From Prevotella sp. (lineage in GTDB: Bacteria > Bacteroidota > Bacteroidia > Bacteroidales > Bacteroidaceae): a stretch of 61,031 bases of DNA. The position numbers and the translations under genes were made by a program. Where the stretch lies: contig JAFRYZ010000020.1 in the NCBI GenBank assembly GCA_017442825.1, positions 1-61,031 of the forward strand. Reading direction: 5' to 3'. Each line of letters begins with the position of its first letter. Positions within the stretch are counted from its first letter, which is position 1. This document shows positions 23,705 to 33,405 of the stretch, one piece after another. Under the pieces are notes generated by a model. That model was given only the letters and a program-made list of their open reading frames with translations, did not search any database and was not told where the DNA came from.

Positions 23705-26287
23705 ATGAAGAAAACCTTAAAACTCACGCTCTTGTGCCTGCTGATGGCTATGACGGCAAGCGCACAGAACTGGAACGACGCACTCTACAAACAGATTGAG
23801 AATAGCGTCAAGGAACCGACTTTCAAGGATGCCACTTACAACATCGCCAAGTATGGCGCATCGGTGAAGGCTACAGCTGCCAAGAACCAGAAAGCTATCA
23901 ACAAAGCCATTGAGACTTGCTCCAAGAAGGGCGGTGGCAAGGTGGTTGTTCCTGCCGGTACCTTCGAGACTGGTCCTATCACCCTCAAGAGCAATGTCAA
24001 CTTGGAGATTCAGAAGGATGCCAAGTTGTTGTTCTCTACCGACAAGACCCTCTTCCCCATCGTCCTGACACGTTGGGAAGGCATGGACTGTATGAACTAC
24101 CAGCCCTGTATCTATGCCTATGGTGAGAAGAACGTCGCCATTACCGGTGAAGGAACTATCGATGGCAACGGTTCTAACGACACTTGGTGGAAGATGTGCG
24201 GAAAAGATCGCTTCGGCTGGACTCCAGAGCTGAAAGAGAGTCAGAAGATTGGTCGTCCGCTGTTGTTCGAGTACAGTGAAGCCGGCAAACCGTTTGAGGA
24301 GCGCAACATGAAGGATACAGGTCTGCGTCCGCAGCTCATCAACCTGTACAAGTGCGACAACGTAGCCATCAAGAACGTCACGTTGCTGCGTTCCCCGTTT
24401 TGGGTGATTCACCCGCTGATTTGCAAGAACGTGCTCGTCAAAGGCGTAAAAATATGGAACGAAGGTCCTAACGGCGACGGCTGTGACCCGGAATCTTGTG
24501 AGAACGTTATCATTGAAGACTGCGAATTCCATACTGGCGACGACTGTATCGCCATCAAGAGTGGACGTAATGCTGACGGACGCATCTGGAACCTTCCGTC
24601 GAAGAACATCATCGTACGCAACTGTACGATGGAAGACGGACATGGCGGTGTTGTTGTGGGTTCAGAAATTACCGGCGGTTGCCAGAACGTACTCGTAGAG
24701 AACTGCAAGATGGACTCTCCTCACCTTGACCGTGTGTTGCGCATCAAGACCAACACCTGCCGTGGCGGTATCATCGAAAACATCTACATGCGCAACGTCA
24801 CCGTAGGACAGTGCAAGGAGAGTGTCATGCGCATCAACCTCGGCTACGAACCGAACGAACCTGCCAAGCGTGGTTTCCTCCCCACCGTACGTAATGTTTA
24901 TATGAGCAATGTCACCTGTCAGAAGAGTGAGTTCGGTATCAAGCTGAACGGCCTTGACGATGCTGACAACATCTACAACATCCATGTTGACAACTGCCAG
25001 TTCAATGGTGTCACCAAGCAGGCTGTAGAGCGTACGGGCAAGAGCCACGACGTTTATTTCAACAACCTGACCGTCAACGGCAACACGATTCTTGCCGAGA
25101 AGCCCTACAAGCACTACAGCGAGTGGATGACTCACTCCGAGATGACACGTGTGCCCCATTCCTACCTGCTTGACTTCCCGAAGAACAACAATCCACGTTG
25201 GAGCTATACCAGCGGAACAGAGATGGGTGCTATGTTCGACACGTATATGGCATACAAAGACGAGAGCATCCTGAACTACCTGAAGGAGTATCCTGCGTTC
25301 ATGATTGATGAGAAAGGCAATGCTAAGGGTTACGACTACAACGAGTTCAACCTCGACAACGTACGTCCCGGCAAGGTGCTCTTCGACCTCTATCAGCTCG
25401 ACCCGAAGGAGAAAGACCTGAAACTCCTGAAGACGCTCTACAAGCAGTTGGAGAAACAACCACGCACCAAGGAAGGCGTATTCTGGCGCAAAGCCATCTA
25501 CGCCTACCAAGTATGGCTCGACGGTATCTTCATGGGTCTGCCCTACTACACCAAGGCTGCCCCGATGATGAAGGGAAAGAAAGCCTCTAAGATTTACGAC
25601 GATGCAGTTGACCAGATTGTCAAGACCGACAAGCGCACTTTCGATGCCAAGACTGGTCTGTGGAAACACGCATGGGACGAGACTCATACTCAGTTCTGGG
25701 CAAACAAGGAGACTGGACTGTCAAAGCACACATGGGCTCGCGCCATGGGTTGGTATACGATGGCTATGGTTGAGGTACTCGACAACCTGCCCGCCGACTA
25801 TGCCCGCCGTCAGGAAGTCATCAACGTATTCAAAAAGGCGATGACAGCATTGGTGAAATGTCAAGACCCGAAGACTGGCGTATGGTACGACGTTCTCGAT
25901 GTGAAAGATCCGAGAAACTATCTGGAGTCAACGGCTTCTTCCATGTTCGCTTACTGTCTGCTGAAAGGTTATCGTAAGGGTTACCTCGATGCCAGCTTCC
26001 GCGATGCAGGCGTAAAGGCTTACAACGGCATCCTGAAGCAGTTCATCAAAGTCAACCCCGACAAGACCATCTCCCTCACCCGCTGTTGCGAAGTGAGCGG
26101 ACTGGGTCCGGGTGTCACTCCTGTTGTACTCAAGGCTGCTCCGAACGTCAAAGAAAACAAGCGCCGCGACGGTTCCTTCGAATATTACATGAGTGAACCC
26201 ATCCGCGACAACGACGGCAAGGGTGTCGGTCCGTTCATCTGGGCTTCACTCGAAATGGAACAACAAGGACTGCCCATTGCTGAATAA
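23705..26287 (+). CDS. GH28 polygalacturonase - GH105 unsaturated uronyl hydrolase fusion
   Basis: An 860-aa secreted bifunctional pectinase with signal peptide KLTLLCLLMAMTASA. Residues about 40-480 are a GH28 right-handed beta-helix: NGDGCD at about 256, GDDCIAIKSG at about 278, GHGG at about 313 and RIKT give the NxD, DD, GHG and RxK signatures. Residues about 500-860 are a GH105 (alpha/alpha)6 barrel with YQVWLDGIFMGLPYYTKA, KHAWDETHTQFWA, HTWARAMGWYTMAMVEVLD and YLESTASSMFAYCLLKGYRK. GH28 would hydrolyse homogalacturonan or RG-I backbone, and GH105 would remove the unsaturated uronate left by lyases. It lacks the C-terminal tail motif of its neighbours. Confidence 0.92.
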   Translation: MKKTLKLTLLCLLMAMTASAQNWNDALYKQIENSVKEPTFKDATYNIAKYGASVKATAAKNQKAINKAIETCSKKGGGKVVVPAGTFETGPITLKSNVNLEIQKDAKLLFSTDKTLFPIVLTRWEGMDCMNYQPCIYAYGEKNVAITGEGTIDGNGSNDTWWKMCGKDRFGWTPELKESQKIGRPLLFEYSEAGKPFEERNMKDTGLRPQLINLYKCDNVAIKNVTLLRSPFWVIHPLICKNVLVKGVKIWNEGPNGDGCDPESCENVIIEDCEFHTGDDCIAIKSGRNADGRIWNLPSKNIIVRNCTMEDGHGGVVVGSEITGGCQNVLVENCKMDSPHLDRVLRIKTNTCRGGIIENIYMRNVTVGQCKESVMRINLGYEPNEPAKRGFLPTVRNVYMSNVTCQKSEFGIKLNGLDDADNIYNIHVDNCQFNGVTKQAVERTGKSHDVYFNNLTVNGNTILAEKPYKHYSEWMTHSEMTRVPHSYLLDFPKNNNPRWSYTSGTEMGAMFDTYMAYKDESILNYLKEYPAFMIDEKGNAKGYDYNEFNLDNVRPGKVLFDLYQLDPKEKDLKLLKTLYKQLEKQPRTKEGVFWRKAIYAYQVWLDGIFMGLPYYTKAAPMMKGKKASKIYDDAVDQIVKTDKRTFDAKTGLWKHAWDETHTQFWANKETGLSKHTWARAMGWYTMAMVEVLDNLPADYARRQEVINVFKKAMTALVKCQDPKTGVWYDVLDVKDPRNYLESTASSMFAYCLLKGYRKGYLDASFRDAGVKAYNGILKQFIKVNPDKTISLTRCCEVSGLGPGVTPVVLKAAPNVKENKRRDGSFEYYMSEPIRDNDGKGVGPFIWASLEMEQQGLPIAE

Positions 26288-26294
26288 ATTAAAA

Positions 26295-26343
26295 GGGAGT
26301 TATAAAGGAGTTAAAAACTTCAGCCGCAAAGCGGCTAACTCCC
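26295..26343. repeat. palindromic element GGGAGTTA...AGCCGC-AAA-GCGGCT-AACTCCC
   Basis: Outer arms GGGAGTTA (26295-26302) and TAACTCCC (26336-26343) with an inner AGCCGC/GCGGCT stem. The inner part recurs at 1375-1427. It may act as terminator or processing signal between the GH28-GH105 and PL1 genes. Confidence 0.7.
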
Positions 26344-26384
26344 TAAACATAAAATAAAATTTGAAACAACCAACATAACGCAAG

Positions 26385-28361
26385 ATGAAAAAATTAGCAT
26401 TCTTATTATCAACTATCCTGGCAGGAACGACGGCGTTTGCACAGTCGGAATACGACCTGAACCAGCCCTTTGGTTTCTGTACCCAGTCGTCGCGTACTAC
26501 CAACACCCCCTACAACATCACGGGCGGAGGCTGTTACAGCTATCCCGTACCCGCTGAACTCGAAGCCAATACCGTGGTATTGACATCTACCGGTGCCGAC
26601 ATGAAAGGTACCATCCAGAATGCCATCAAGAACAACAAAGTGGTTATCCTTGACGGCTCCAAAGGCGACTTCATCGTATCGAGCAACGTGGGTGTCACCT
26701 CATCCAACAAGACTATCATCGGTATCAACAATGCCCGCATCTGCACCCAATGGCACATGACTCAAGAGATCAAAAATGCATTGGATGCCGCCGGCGTACC
26801 CAGCATGAGTACCAGCGGTGATGGCGGTACACTTCCCAATGGTCAGTATGTGTCTGAAGAGGCAGAATACAATACGCGAAAGATCATCATGCAACTTACC
26901 GGCGACAACAATGAGGGTTACCGCAATTCGGGAGTCCTTTCACTCAGCGGTTGCCAGAACATCATCATCCGCAACATTACGTTCATCGGTCCAGGCTCTG
27001 TCGATGTCGGCGGCAGCGACCTCATCTCTTCGACAAATGGTGCCAAGAACATCTGGGTGGACCACTGTGCATTCCAGGACGGCATGGACGGCAACTTCGA
27101 CATCACCCAAAAAGCCGACTTCCACACCGTCAGCTGGTGTACTTTCAGCTACTCCAGCAACTCATACATGCACCAGAACACCAACCTCATCGGCAGCAGC
27201 GACAGCGAGGCTACAGGCTATCTGAACACCACCTTCGCCTTCAACTGGTGGGGAACGGGTTGCAAAGCACGTATGCCTATGGCTCGCGTGGGTAAGATTC
27301 ACATGCTGAACAACTATTACAGCACGACCACCGGCGGTAACTGTATCAATCCGCGCAAGAACTCTGAATTCCTCATCGAAGGCAACTACATCGACACGGG
27401 TGTGAAGAGTTTCTATAGTCAGAGTGGTGCTACGGCAGTGACATGGAAGAACGACAACTACATTGCTTCGGGAAGCACACCTGACTCCAAAGGCGCTACC
27501 GTCACGGTTCCTTATGCCTACACCGTTGTTGCAGCTGCCAATGTCAAGGATGCCGTAAAGACCTATGCCGGTGCCACCCTGAAGTTCGAGGGCGGAGACA
27601 CACCAGTTGACCCACCATCAGGAACAGCAGGCAGCATCGTATGGGCATTTGATACAGGTGCTGACGGTCAGGCAGCCAATGTTCAGGCAAGTATCACCGA
27701 GGGTATTCAGGCAACCAGCGTAACCTTAGGTTCCGACCTGGCGTACGACGGCAAGCAGACAGCTCTGGGAGAAACGAAGATTCAAGACCGTACGACCAAC
27801 TTCCCGTCAACAGCAGCTTCAGATGCCAATGCCATCACCTTTAAGGTTGACATGGCTGACGGCTATCAGTTCCTTGCCACCGATGTATCGGTGACAGCAA
27901 CACGCTTGGGAACCGATGCCGGAAAGATTGATATCAGCTGGACGGATGCTGGCGGTACGACCGCACTCTGCCGTGAGGAGACACCGAGCAGAGACAACGG
28001 TTCACCCAATGTCACCACTTATCCGTTTGACCTGCAAGGCAAAGCCGTAGCAACAGAAACCAGTTGCAGCCTCATCATCAACATGTACGGCGTTACTACA
28101 GGATACAAGAAAGACTCAGGCGGCAATCCTACAACAGAAATCAACTACAAGGATTATGGTTTCAAGGATATCGTCATCAGTGGATATCTCATCAATACGA
28201 CAACTGGCATTGCTACACCTGTCACCCTCGCTCCTGTCACCAGTACAGAGTATTACAACCTGGCTGGTCAGCGCATCTATGGCAACGTGCAAGGTCTCGT
28301 CATAGAGCGTCAACGCACTGCCGACGGACGCGTCACGACCAAGAAGGTTATCAAGCGATAA
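26385..28361 (+). CDS. secreted PL1 pectate lyase with C-terminal beta domain
   Basis: A 658-aa exported beta-eliminating lyase acting on (de-esterified) homogalacturonan. The signal peptide is LAFLLSTILAGTTAFA. The beta-helix at about 50-400 shows IIRNITFIG, NIWVDHCAFQDGMDGNFDIT with Ca2+-type acidic residues, and the catalytic-Arg region CKARMPMARVGKIHMLNNYY. A linker DTPVDPPSGTAG leads to a roughly 200-residue beta-sandwich domain of unknown binding role. The C-terminus carries the tail motif EYYNLAGQRIYGNVQGLVIE. It is 97 nt downstream of GH28-GH105 with no obvious promoter, so likely the same operon. Confidence 0.9.
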   Translation: MKKLAFLLSTILAGTTAFAQSEYDLNQPFGFCTQSSRTTNTPYNITGGGCYSYPVPAELEANTVVLTSTGADMKGTIQNAIKNNKVVILDGSKGDFIVSSNVGVTSSNKTIIGINNARICTQWHMTQEIKNALDAAGVPSMSTSGDGGTLPNGQYVSEEAEYNTRKIIMQLTGDNNEGYRNSGVLSLSGCQNIIIRNITFIGPGSVDVGGSDLISSTNGAKNIWVDHCAFQDGMDGNFDITQKADFHTVSWCTFSYSSNSYMHQNTNLIGSSDSEATGYLNTTFAFNWWGTGCKARMPMARVGKIHMLNNYYSTTTGGNCINPRKNSEFLIEGNYIDTGVKSFYSQSGATAVTWKNDNYIASGSTPDSKGATVTVPYAYTVVAAANVKDAVKTYAGATLKFEGGDTPVDPPSGTAGSIVWAFDTGADGQAANVQASITEGIQATSVTLGSDLAYDGKQTALGETKIQDRTTNFPSTAASDANAITFKVDMADGYQFLATDVSVTATRLGTDAGKIDISWTDAGGTTALCREETPSRDNGSPNVTTYPFDLQGKAVATETSCSLIINMYGVTTGYKKDSGGNPTTEINYKDYGFKDIVISGYLINTTTGIATPVTLAPVTSTEYYNLAGQRIYGNVQGLVIERQRTADGRVTTKKVIKR

Positions 28362-28366
28362 AAAAA

Positions 28367-28455
28367 AAATTCCCGTGATGGGAATTTCCACCTTATTATA
28401 TATATAAGGGACTCACACTAGATGGGGGTACGCGCTTTTCGCGCGTACCCTTTTT
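28367..28455 (+). terminator. two successive terminator hairpins after the PL1 gene
   Basis: AAATTCCC-GTGAT-GGGAATTT (28367-28387) directly after the stop, then GGGTACGCGC-TTTTC-GCGCGTACCC followed by TTTTT (28426-28455), a strong intrinsic terminator. Confidence 0.9.
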
Positions 28456-28494
28456 GCTTTTTCTTCATTTTTATAGAAATTAACCTACGAACTA

Positions 28495-28525
28495 TTTGTT
28501 TTATCGGAAACAATGTGTATCTTTG
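28495..28525 (+). promoter_or_regulatory. promoter (TTTG 28495-28498, TATCTTTG 28518-28525)
   Basis: Perfect consensus boxes with a 19-bp spacer upstream of the gene at 28562. Confidence 0.85.
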
Positions 28526-28561
28526 CAGTTAAATTATTAATAACCATAAAACTTTAAGACC

Positions 28562-29965
28562 ATGAACAAATTTTTACGCTATTCATTTTTAAGTTTAATG
28601 CTCATCTTCTGCGGGAGTGTCTTCGCAGACGAAGCAACCTTTAACTTCACCACCCCTGACGGACTGAAAGCAATGGGTGTTGCAGAAGCCAATATCCCTA
28701 CAGTAGAAGCTTCCGCAAGTGCTGGTGTAGCCTTTGAGACTAACGGGCCGTTCACCGTAAACGGTGTGACCATCACTTCTACAGACGGCGGCACTAATTC
28801 TTCGCGCATCTGGTCACCCAAAGGCAACACTGGAACCAGCTACGACTTCCGTGTCTATGGTTCAAAAACCAACGCAGGAACCATTACCTTTACCGCTCCC
28901 ACAGGCAAGGAAATTTCTAAGATTGAACTGACAACTGGTACATGGAATGAACCTACACCTAATGTGGGCAGTATCGCATCCAAGACTTGGAGTGGCGTTG
29001 CCAATTCCGTTACCTTTACTCAGGAAGGTCAATGTCAGTACAAGACCGTTACCGTCACTTTTGCTGATGCCGGTTCTGTTACTTCCAAGAAGGATGCCGG
29101 TTTGTCTTTCTCAGAAGAGACTGTCAACGTTGTTGTCGGCGAACCGTTCACTGCTCCTACCTTGTCCAAGGCTACAACTGCTGATGTCACCTACTCTTCA
29201 ACCAATACGAAAGTTGCTGTCGTGGACGAAGCATTGGGTACTGTTGAAATCGTAGGTGCCGGCACAGCTAAGATTCGTGCTACAACAGAAGAAAATGACG
29301 AGTACTATGCCGGACAGGCAGAATACCAGATTATTGCCACAGAACCTGTTCAGACTGATGTTACCCTTCCCTACGAAGACCTGACCGGCGGTCAAGGCTC
29401 ATTTACCATCGATAATGTAACATTGTCAGAAGGACTCACCTATGTTTGGAAATGGGATAGCAGCAATAAATACATGAAAGCATCAGCTTATGTTAGTGGC
29501 AACAAAGCCAGTGAAAGCCACCTGGTTTCTCCGACCATCGACCTCGGCACAGCTACCGCCCCGACACTGTACTTCTCACAGTGCATCAACAAGTACTTCG
29601 GCACCTATGCCGACGAAGCAAAGCTTCGCATTGTGGTTGACGGTTCAAATGTTGACATCCCTCTGACAGCCCCGACCATCGAATCAGGCAACTGGTCTAA
29701 GTGGGCTGACGAAGAAATAGACCTCACCGCCTATGCAGGTAAGAAAATTCAGGTGAAATTCGTCTATATTTCTACTACTGACGCTGCCGGTACATGGGAA
29801 ATCAAGAACTTCAAGGTGGAAGACAAGGCGGCTTCAGGTCTGAACACTATCGAGGCATCTCCGCTGAATGTCAATGCTCCGATGTATAACCTTGCTGGTC
29901 AGCGCGTCAGCAAGTCTTACAAAGGCATCGTCATCCAGAACGGCAAGAAGATGATCAAGAAATAA
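28562..29965 (+). CDS. secreted beta-sandwich protein with Ig-like and anchor-J-like domains, tail motif
   Basis: A 467-aa exported protein with signal peptide SFLSLMLIFCGSVFA. Residues about 25-175 form a beta domain with a repeated TFTAPTGKEISKIELTTG pattern. About 180-270 is Ig/Big2-like (AGLSFSEETVNVVVGEPFTAP, then GAGTAKIRATTEENDEYY). About 280-430 resembles choice-of-anchor-J/DUF5017-type modules (SHLVSPTIDLGTATAPTLYF, YAGKKIQVKFVYISTTDA). It ends MYNLAGQRVSKSYKGIVIQN. No catalytic motif is visible. By position in a pectin locus it may bind glycan, but that is inference. Confidence 0.65.
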   Translation: MNKFLRYSFLSLMLIFCGSVFADEATFNFTTPDGLKAMGVAEANIPTVEASASAGVAFETNGPFTVNGVTITSTDGGTNSSRIWSPKGNTGTSYDFRVYGSKTNAGTITFTAPTGKEISKIELTTGTWNEPTPNVGSIASKTWSGVANSVTFTQEGQCQYKTVTVTFADAGSVTSKKDAGLSFSEETVNVVVGEPFTAPTLSKATTADVTYSSTNTKVAVVDEALGTVEIVGAGTAKIRATTEENDEYYAGQAEYQIIATEPVQTDVTLPYEDLTGGQGSFTIDNVTLSEGLTYVWKWDSSNKYMKASAYVSGNKASESHLVSPTIDLGTATAPTLYFSQCINKYFGTYADEAKLRIVVDGSNVDIPLTAPTIESGNWSKWADEEIDLTAYAGKKIQVKFVYISTTDAAGTWEIKNFKVEDKAASGLNTIEASPLNVNAPMYNLAGQRVSKSYKGIVIQNGKKMIKK

Positions 29966-29984
29966 GAAACAAACAACCCTCCCC

Positions 29985-30056
29985 GACCCCTTCGTCAACC
30001 CTGAAGGGGTCACCCCCGCGCCCTGCCATCCCCCTCCCGGCAGGGCGCTCTTTTTT
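29985..30056 (+). terminator. GC-rich hairpins and terminator after the 467-aa protein gene
   Basis: GACCCCTTC/GAAGGGGTC (29985-29993 with 30003-30011), then GCGCCCTGCC/GGCAGGGCGC (30018-30027 with 30039-30048) followed by a T run. Confidence 0.88.
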
Positions 30057-30083
30057 ATATCTATAGCTTTCTCATCCCATGAG

Positions 30084-30272
30084 TAAGGCTTACCCACACT
30101 GTCACTAAGGCTTACCCACACTGTCACTAAGGCTTACTCACGGTGTCAGTAAAGCCTACTCATGGTGTCAGTAAAGCCTACTCATGGTGTCAGTAAAGCC
30201 TACTCACGGTGTCAGTAAAGCCTACTCACGGTGTCAGTAAGCTATACTCGCGGTGTCAGTAAGCTATACTCT
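30084..30272. repeat. 22-bp tandem repeat array, about 8.6 copies
   Basis: Units start TAA(A/G)GC and end GTGTCA(C/G), for example TAAAGCCTAC...GGTGTCAG. They fall in three variant classes ordered along the array: the TAAGGCTTAC type, the TAAAGCCTAC type, then the TAAGCTATAC type. A period of 22 is not codon-compatible. No spacers separate units, so it is not a CRISPR array. It lies between a terminator and the CE8 promoter in a 520-nt gap that is otherwise non-coding. Confidence 0.9.
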
Positions 30273-30352
30273 GCATATTATAAGACTTCAGTTCTCTCAA
30301 TTTCATAACTTTTTTTAATAGTCCTTTCCTTATATCTTTAGCAAGAACTTCG

Positions 30353-30360
30353 TACCTTTG
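30353..30360 (+). promoter_or_regulatory. -7 box TACCTTTG of the CE8 esterase gene
   Basis: Consensus box with an unusually long leader of about 120 nt before the ATG. Downstream is a short GACCATCGT...ACGATGGTC inverted repeat (30374-30402) that could be an operator or leader hairpin. Confidence 0.7.
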
Positions 30361-30485
30361 CAAAAATAAAGACAGACCATCGTCTAAAAATCACGATGGT
30401 CCTGCCATAAAACAAACATTACACAATCATCAATAACAAACTGAAAACCAATAACTTTATATTAATAACTTAAACAAAAAATTTC

Positions 30486-33317
30486 ATGATGAAACCATTA
30501 CAAAGAATCGGACTTCTACTCCTGATGTCTGTCTTCGCACTCGCATCTTATGCCGGCGAGAACGATTTGCTTTGGGACTATACGGAGAAGAACATCCCGA
30601 CCTCAGGATCCGACAACGGCCTGACGTATGCCGGTTACGTAAACGATGCCACAGGTACGAACAACGGTCTGCACGGTGTCAAGTTAAACAGTTCCGGCTA
30701 TGCCTACTTCAAGAAGGCAGCAGTAGCTGGAAAGTTGTCACTGACTATCGGTAAAAGACAAGGTTCGGATGCCTACGAAGTGAATGTGTACAACTGCTCC
30801 TTCGACGGCTCTGGCAAGGGAACAAAAGGAGCCCTTATCGGTTCAGTTGGCGTAAGCGAAAGCCCGGGCACTGGCACTATTGAACTGGGTGCCGACGTCA
30901 CTGGTGTTTGGATTGAACGCAAAACAGGCTCTGAAGGTGTGATTGTGAAAATTGCATTTAAAGAAACCGTTGAGCGCACCTTCGTTGACTTCTCCATGGT
31001 ACTGCACAACCTCGCGACTGAGTACGACGTGTCGACATTGCCAGCAGGTGTATCCTTCTCAGGCACCTTCAACACCGATCAGCACGGCTATCGTGGTGCC
31101 TCGATTACCGTACCTGTCGATGGTACTGTAAAATTCACGATTGGCGGATGCCGATATACCAACAAAACCTTCACGGTTACCAACAGCGCAAGCCAGACCT
31201 TGGCAACACTGAGCAACCAAACCAGCAACTGCTACGACCAGGACAACACGCAGGTAGTGACCTATATCTATACAGGTGAGCCCACGACGCTGACGTTCAA
31301 CAACATCCAGTACCTCCCCTACTTCAAGGCTGAAGCCACCGACGTGCAGGAAGTAACCGTCACCTACAAAGACCAGAACGGAAAAGTGCTCGGTACGAAG
31401 AAAGTATTTGAAGGCGACGCCATTGGCGAGGTGCCCTACACGGTTGCCGACCTGACCATTCCTGAAGGAGAAGCATTCCGCGGATGGACCTATACCAGCA
31501 AAATCAAGGTAAACGCTACCGATATCGTCAACGGCGATGTCAGCGTCAACGCATTGGTGACACCTATCGAAAGTGTGGCTGTAGGAACTGTTCAGACCTA
31601 CGACTTCACTCAGAAGAATTTCTACCCAGAAGACCACGAAACCCTCAACGTGACGGATGGAAAGTTCAATGACACCCAGCACGGATGGATGATCAAAAAC
31701 GGCGGTTCGTTCACTGTCGATGTTGCAGGCAATGCTCAGATTGTCCTTACCATCTGCAGGTATGGTAGTGCCAATGGCACATACACCGTTACCGATGCCA
31801 ACAACAATGTAATCCAAGAAGGCATCCCTGCCTATGTCGAGGGTACTGATGGCTCCATCGCCACCGTCAACTACAGCGGTGAAGCAACAAAACTGACGTT
31901 CACTTTGAATGCTGAAAAAGAGGACTACATCCACAAAGTGGTTGTCTATAATGTGATTGACTTCATCAAGAAAGATGAGGCAACAGGCTACTTCATTATT
32001 CCTTCTGGCGATGGTGCTGGCCTGATCTTAGCCCTCAACCAGGCAGCTTCAGAACCCAACTCCAAGATTTTCCTGCCCAACGGCACCTACGATTTCGGCG
32101 AGACGGTACTGACAGGTATCAGCGGAACCAACGTGTCTATCATTGGTGAGAGCATGGAAGGTGTTGTTGTCAGAAATGCTCCTCCCACGACCATGGAAGG
32201 ACTGGGCAAAGCCGACTTGTTCCTCAACACAGGTACGGGACTTTATATGCAAGACCTGACACTGCAGAACGGACTCGACTACTATAGTGCTGGCAGCAAC
32301 GGACGTGCTCCTACGCTCCACGACAAGGGTACGCAGACCGTCAACTACAATGTACGCCACTTGTCCTATCAGGATACCTACTATTCCAACAAGACCGGCG
32401 GACTCTTCTACTTCAAGGGTGGAGAATTGCATGGAACGGTTGACTTCCTGTGCGGAGATGGAAAGGTTTACTTCGACGGAGTAAAGATCGTCAACGAAAA
32501 GCGTAGCTCAGCTACCATTTCTGCTAACTCAGAGCTATACGTCTTCAACAACTGTACCGTTGAGAATAATGCCAACTCTTATAATCTCGGACGCGCTTGG
32601 AGCAACAACCCCGTCTGCATCTACCTCAACACCACGCTGCTGGATCCCAGCAAACTCATCAGCACACGCTGGAACCTCACAGGTATTAACTGCGACTACA
32701 GCATTGCAGGCGAATACGGCACGAAGAATGCAGAAGGAACTGACATCACTCCAGAGAAGAATGAGATTACTTTCACAAAGGCAAGCACGAAGTTGAACAC
32801 CATCCTGACGGCAGACCAGGCTGCCACCTATACCATCGATTATGTCTTGGGTTCTTGGGCTGCCACAGCACAAGCATGGACTGCTCAGGCTGCCGCTCCT
32901 GCTAACGGCAAGATGGAAGGTGACGTCATCTCTTGGGATGCCGTTGAAGGTGCCACCACCTATCTCATTGAGAAGGACGGTGCGTTCGTTGCACTGACCA
33001 ACGAAAACAGCTTCAACACCGCTACCCTCAACAACGCTCCGTTGGCAAGACAGTCTGGTGCCATCACAGCAACAGCTACTCCCGACCCCGTCTATAGCGT
33101 TCGCGCTGCCAACAGCCGCGGTGGTTTCGGTGAGGCTGCCATCATCGCCGCATCAACAGCCATTGCCGAAGTAAATGCTGCCGGCGAGAATGTTGCCAAG
33201 ACTGAATACTTCAACCTTGCCGGTGCACGCGTCAACAAGAACTTTCAGGGCGCAGCCATCCAGGTTCAGAAACTGAACAACGGACAGCATGTAGCGAAGA
33301 AGGTGATATTGAAATAA
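30486..33317 (+). CDS. secreted CE8 pectin methylesterase with N-terminal beta modules, tail motif
   Basis: A 943-aa exported enzyme with signal peptide IGLLLLMSVFALASYA. Two similar beta-sandwich modules (about 25-165 and 170-270; a third related one at about 360-480) share patterns like GTVKFTIGGCRYTNKTFTV and GNAQIVLTICRYGSANGTYTV and look carbohydrate-binding. The CE8 beta-helix at about 500-790 has IFLPNGTYDFGETV, LSYQDTYYSNKTGGLFYFKG, GTVDFLCGDGKVYFDG and LGRAWSNNPV, giving the catalytic Asp pair and Arg region. It would remove methyl esters from homogalacturonan so that PL1/GH28 can act. The C-terminus EYFNLAGARVNKNFQGAAIQ is the tail motif. Confidence 0.88.
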   Translation: MMKPLQRIGLLLLMSVFALASYAGENDLLWDYTEKNIPTSGSDNGLTYAGYVNDATGTNNGLHGVKLNSSGYAYFKKAAVAGKLSLTIGKRQGSDAYEVNVYNCSFDGSGKGTKGALIGSVGVSESPGTGTIELGADVTGVWIERKTGSEGVIVKIAFKETVERTFVDFSMVLHNLATEYDVSTLPAGVSFSGTFNTDQHGYRGASITVPVDGTVKFTIGGCRYTNKTFTVTNSASQTLATLSNQTSNCYDQDNTQVVTYIYTGEPTTLTFNNIQYLPYFKAEATDVQEVTVTYKDQNGKVLGTKKVFEGDAIGEVPYTVADLTIPEGEAFRGWTYTSKIKVNATDIVNGDVSVNALVTPIESVAVGTVQTYDFTQKNFYPEDHETLNVTDGKFNDTQHGWMIKNGGSFTVDVAGNAQIVLTICRYGSANGTYTVTDANNNVIQEGIPAYVEGTDGSIATVNYSGEATKLTFTLNAEKEDYIHKVVVYNVIDFIKKDEATGYFIIPSGDGAGLILALNQAASEPNSKIFLPNGTYDFGETVLTGISGTNVSIIGESMEGVVVRNAPPTTMEGLGKADLFLNTGTGLYMQDLTLQNGLDYYSAGSNGRAPTLHDKGTQTVNYNVRHLSYQDTYYSNKTGGLFYFKGGELHGTVDFLCGDGKVYFDGVKIVNEKRSSATISANSELYVFNNCTVENNANSYNLGRAWSNNPVCIYLNTTLLDPSKLISTRWNLTGINCDYSIAGEYGTKNAEGTDITPEKNEITFTKASTKLNTILTADQAATYTIDYVLGSWAATAQAWTAQAAAPANGKMEGDVISWDAVEGATTYLIEKDGAFVALTNENSFNTATLNNAPLARQSGAITATATPDPVYSVRAANSRGGFGEAAIIAASTAIAEVNAAGENVAKTEYFNLAGARVNKNFQGAAIQVQKLNNGQHVAKKVILK

Positions 33318-33405
33318 TTGACAATTGATAATTGACAATTGATAATTCATAATTCACAATTGACAATTCTTTGCAAGCAAAGCGCTACGCGATTACATAA
33401 TTGAT
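33317..33405. repeat. CAATTG array downstream of the CE8 gene
   Basis: ATTGACAATTGATAATTGAC-type units start at the stop codon and end in TTTGCAAGCAAAGCGCTACGCG, the same repeat family that forms promoters at 4054, 8263, 11354 and 13661. Here it is downstream of a gene. Confidence 0.75.

Noticed and set aside
23717-24643. Long antisense open frames under the pectinase genes (also at 24662-25687, 31059-31934, 34874-35599, 55197-55988)
   Set aside because: They are mirror frames of clearly coding strands, with composition following the sense codons, no domains and no promoters or starts.
30084-30272. Possible CRISPR array
   Set aside because: The 22-bp units are directly contiguous with no unique spacers, and no cas genes are nearby.
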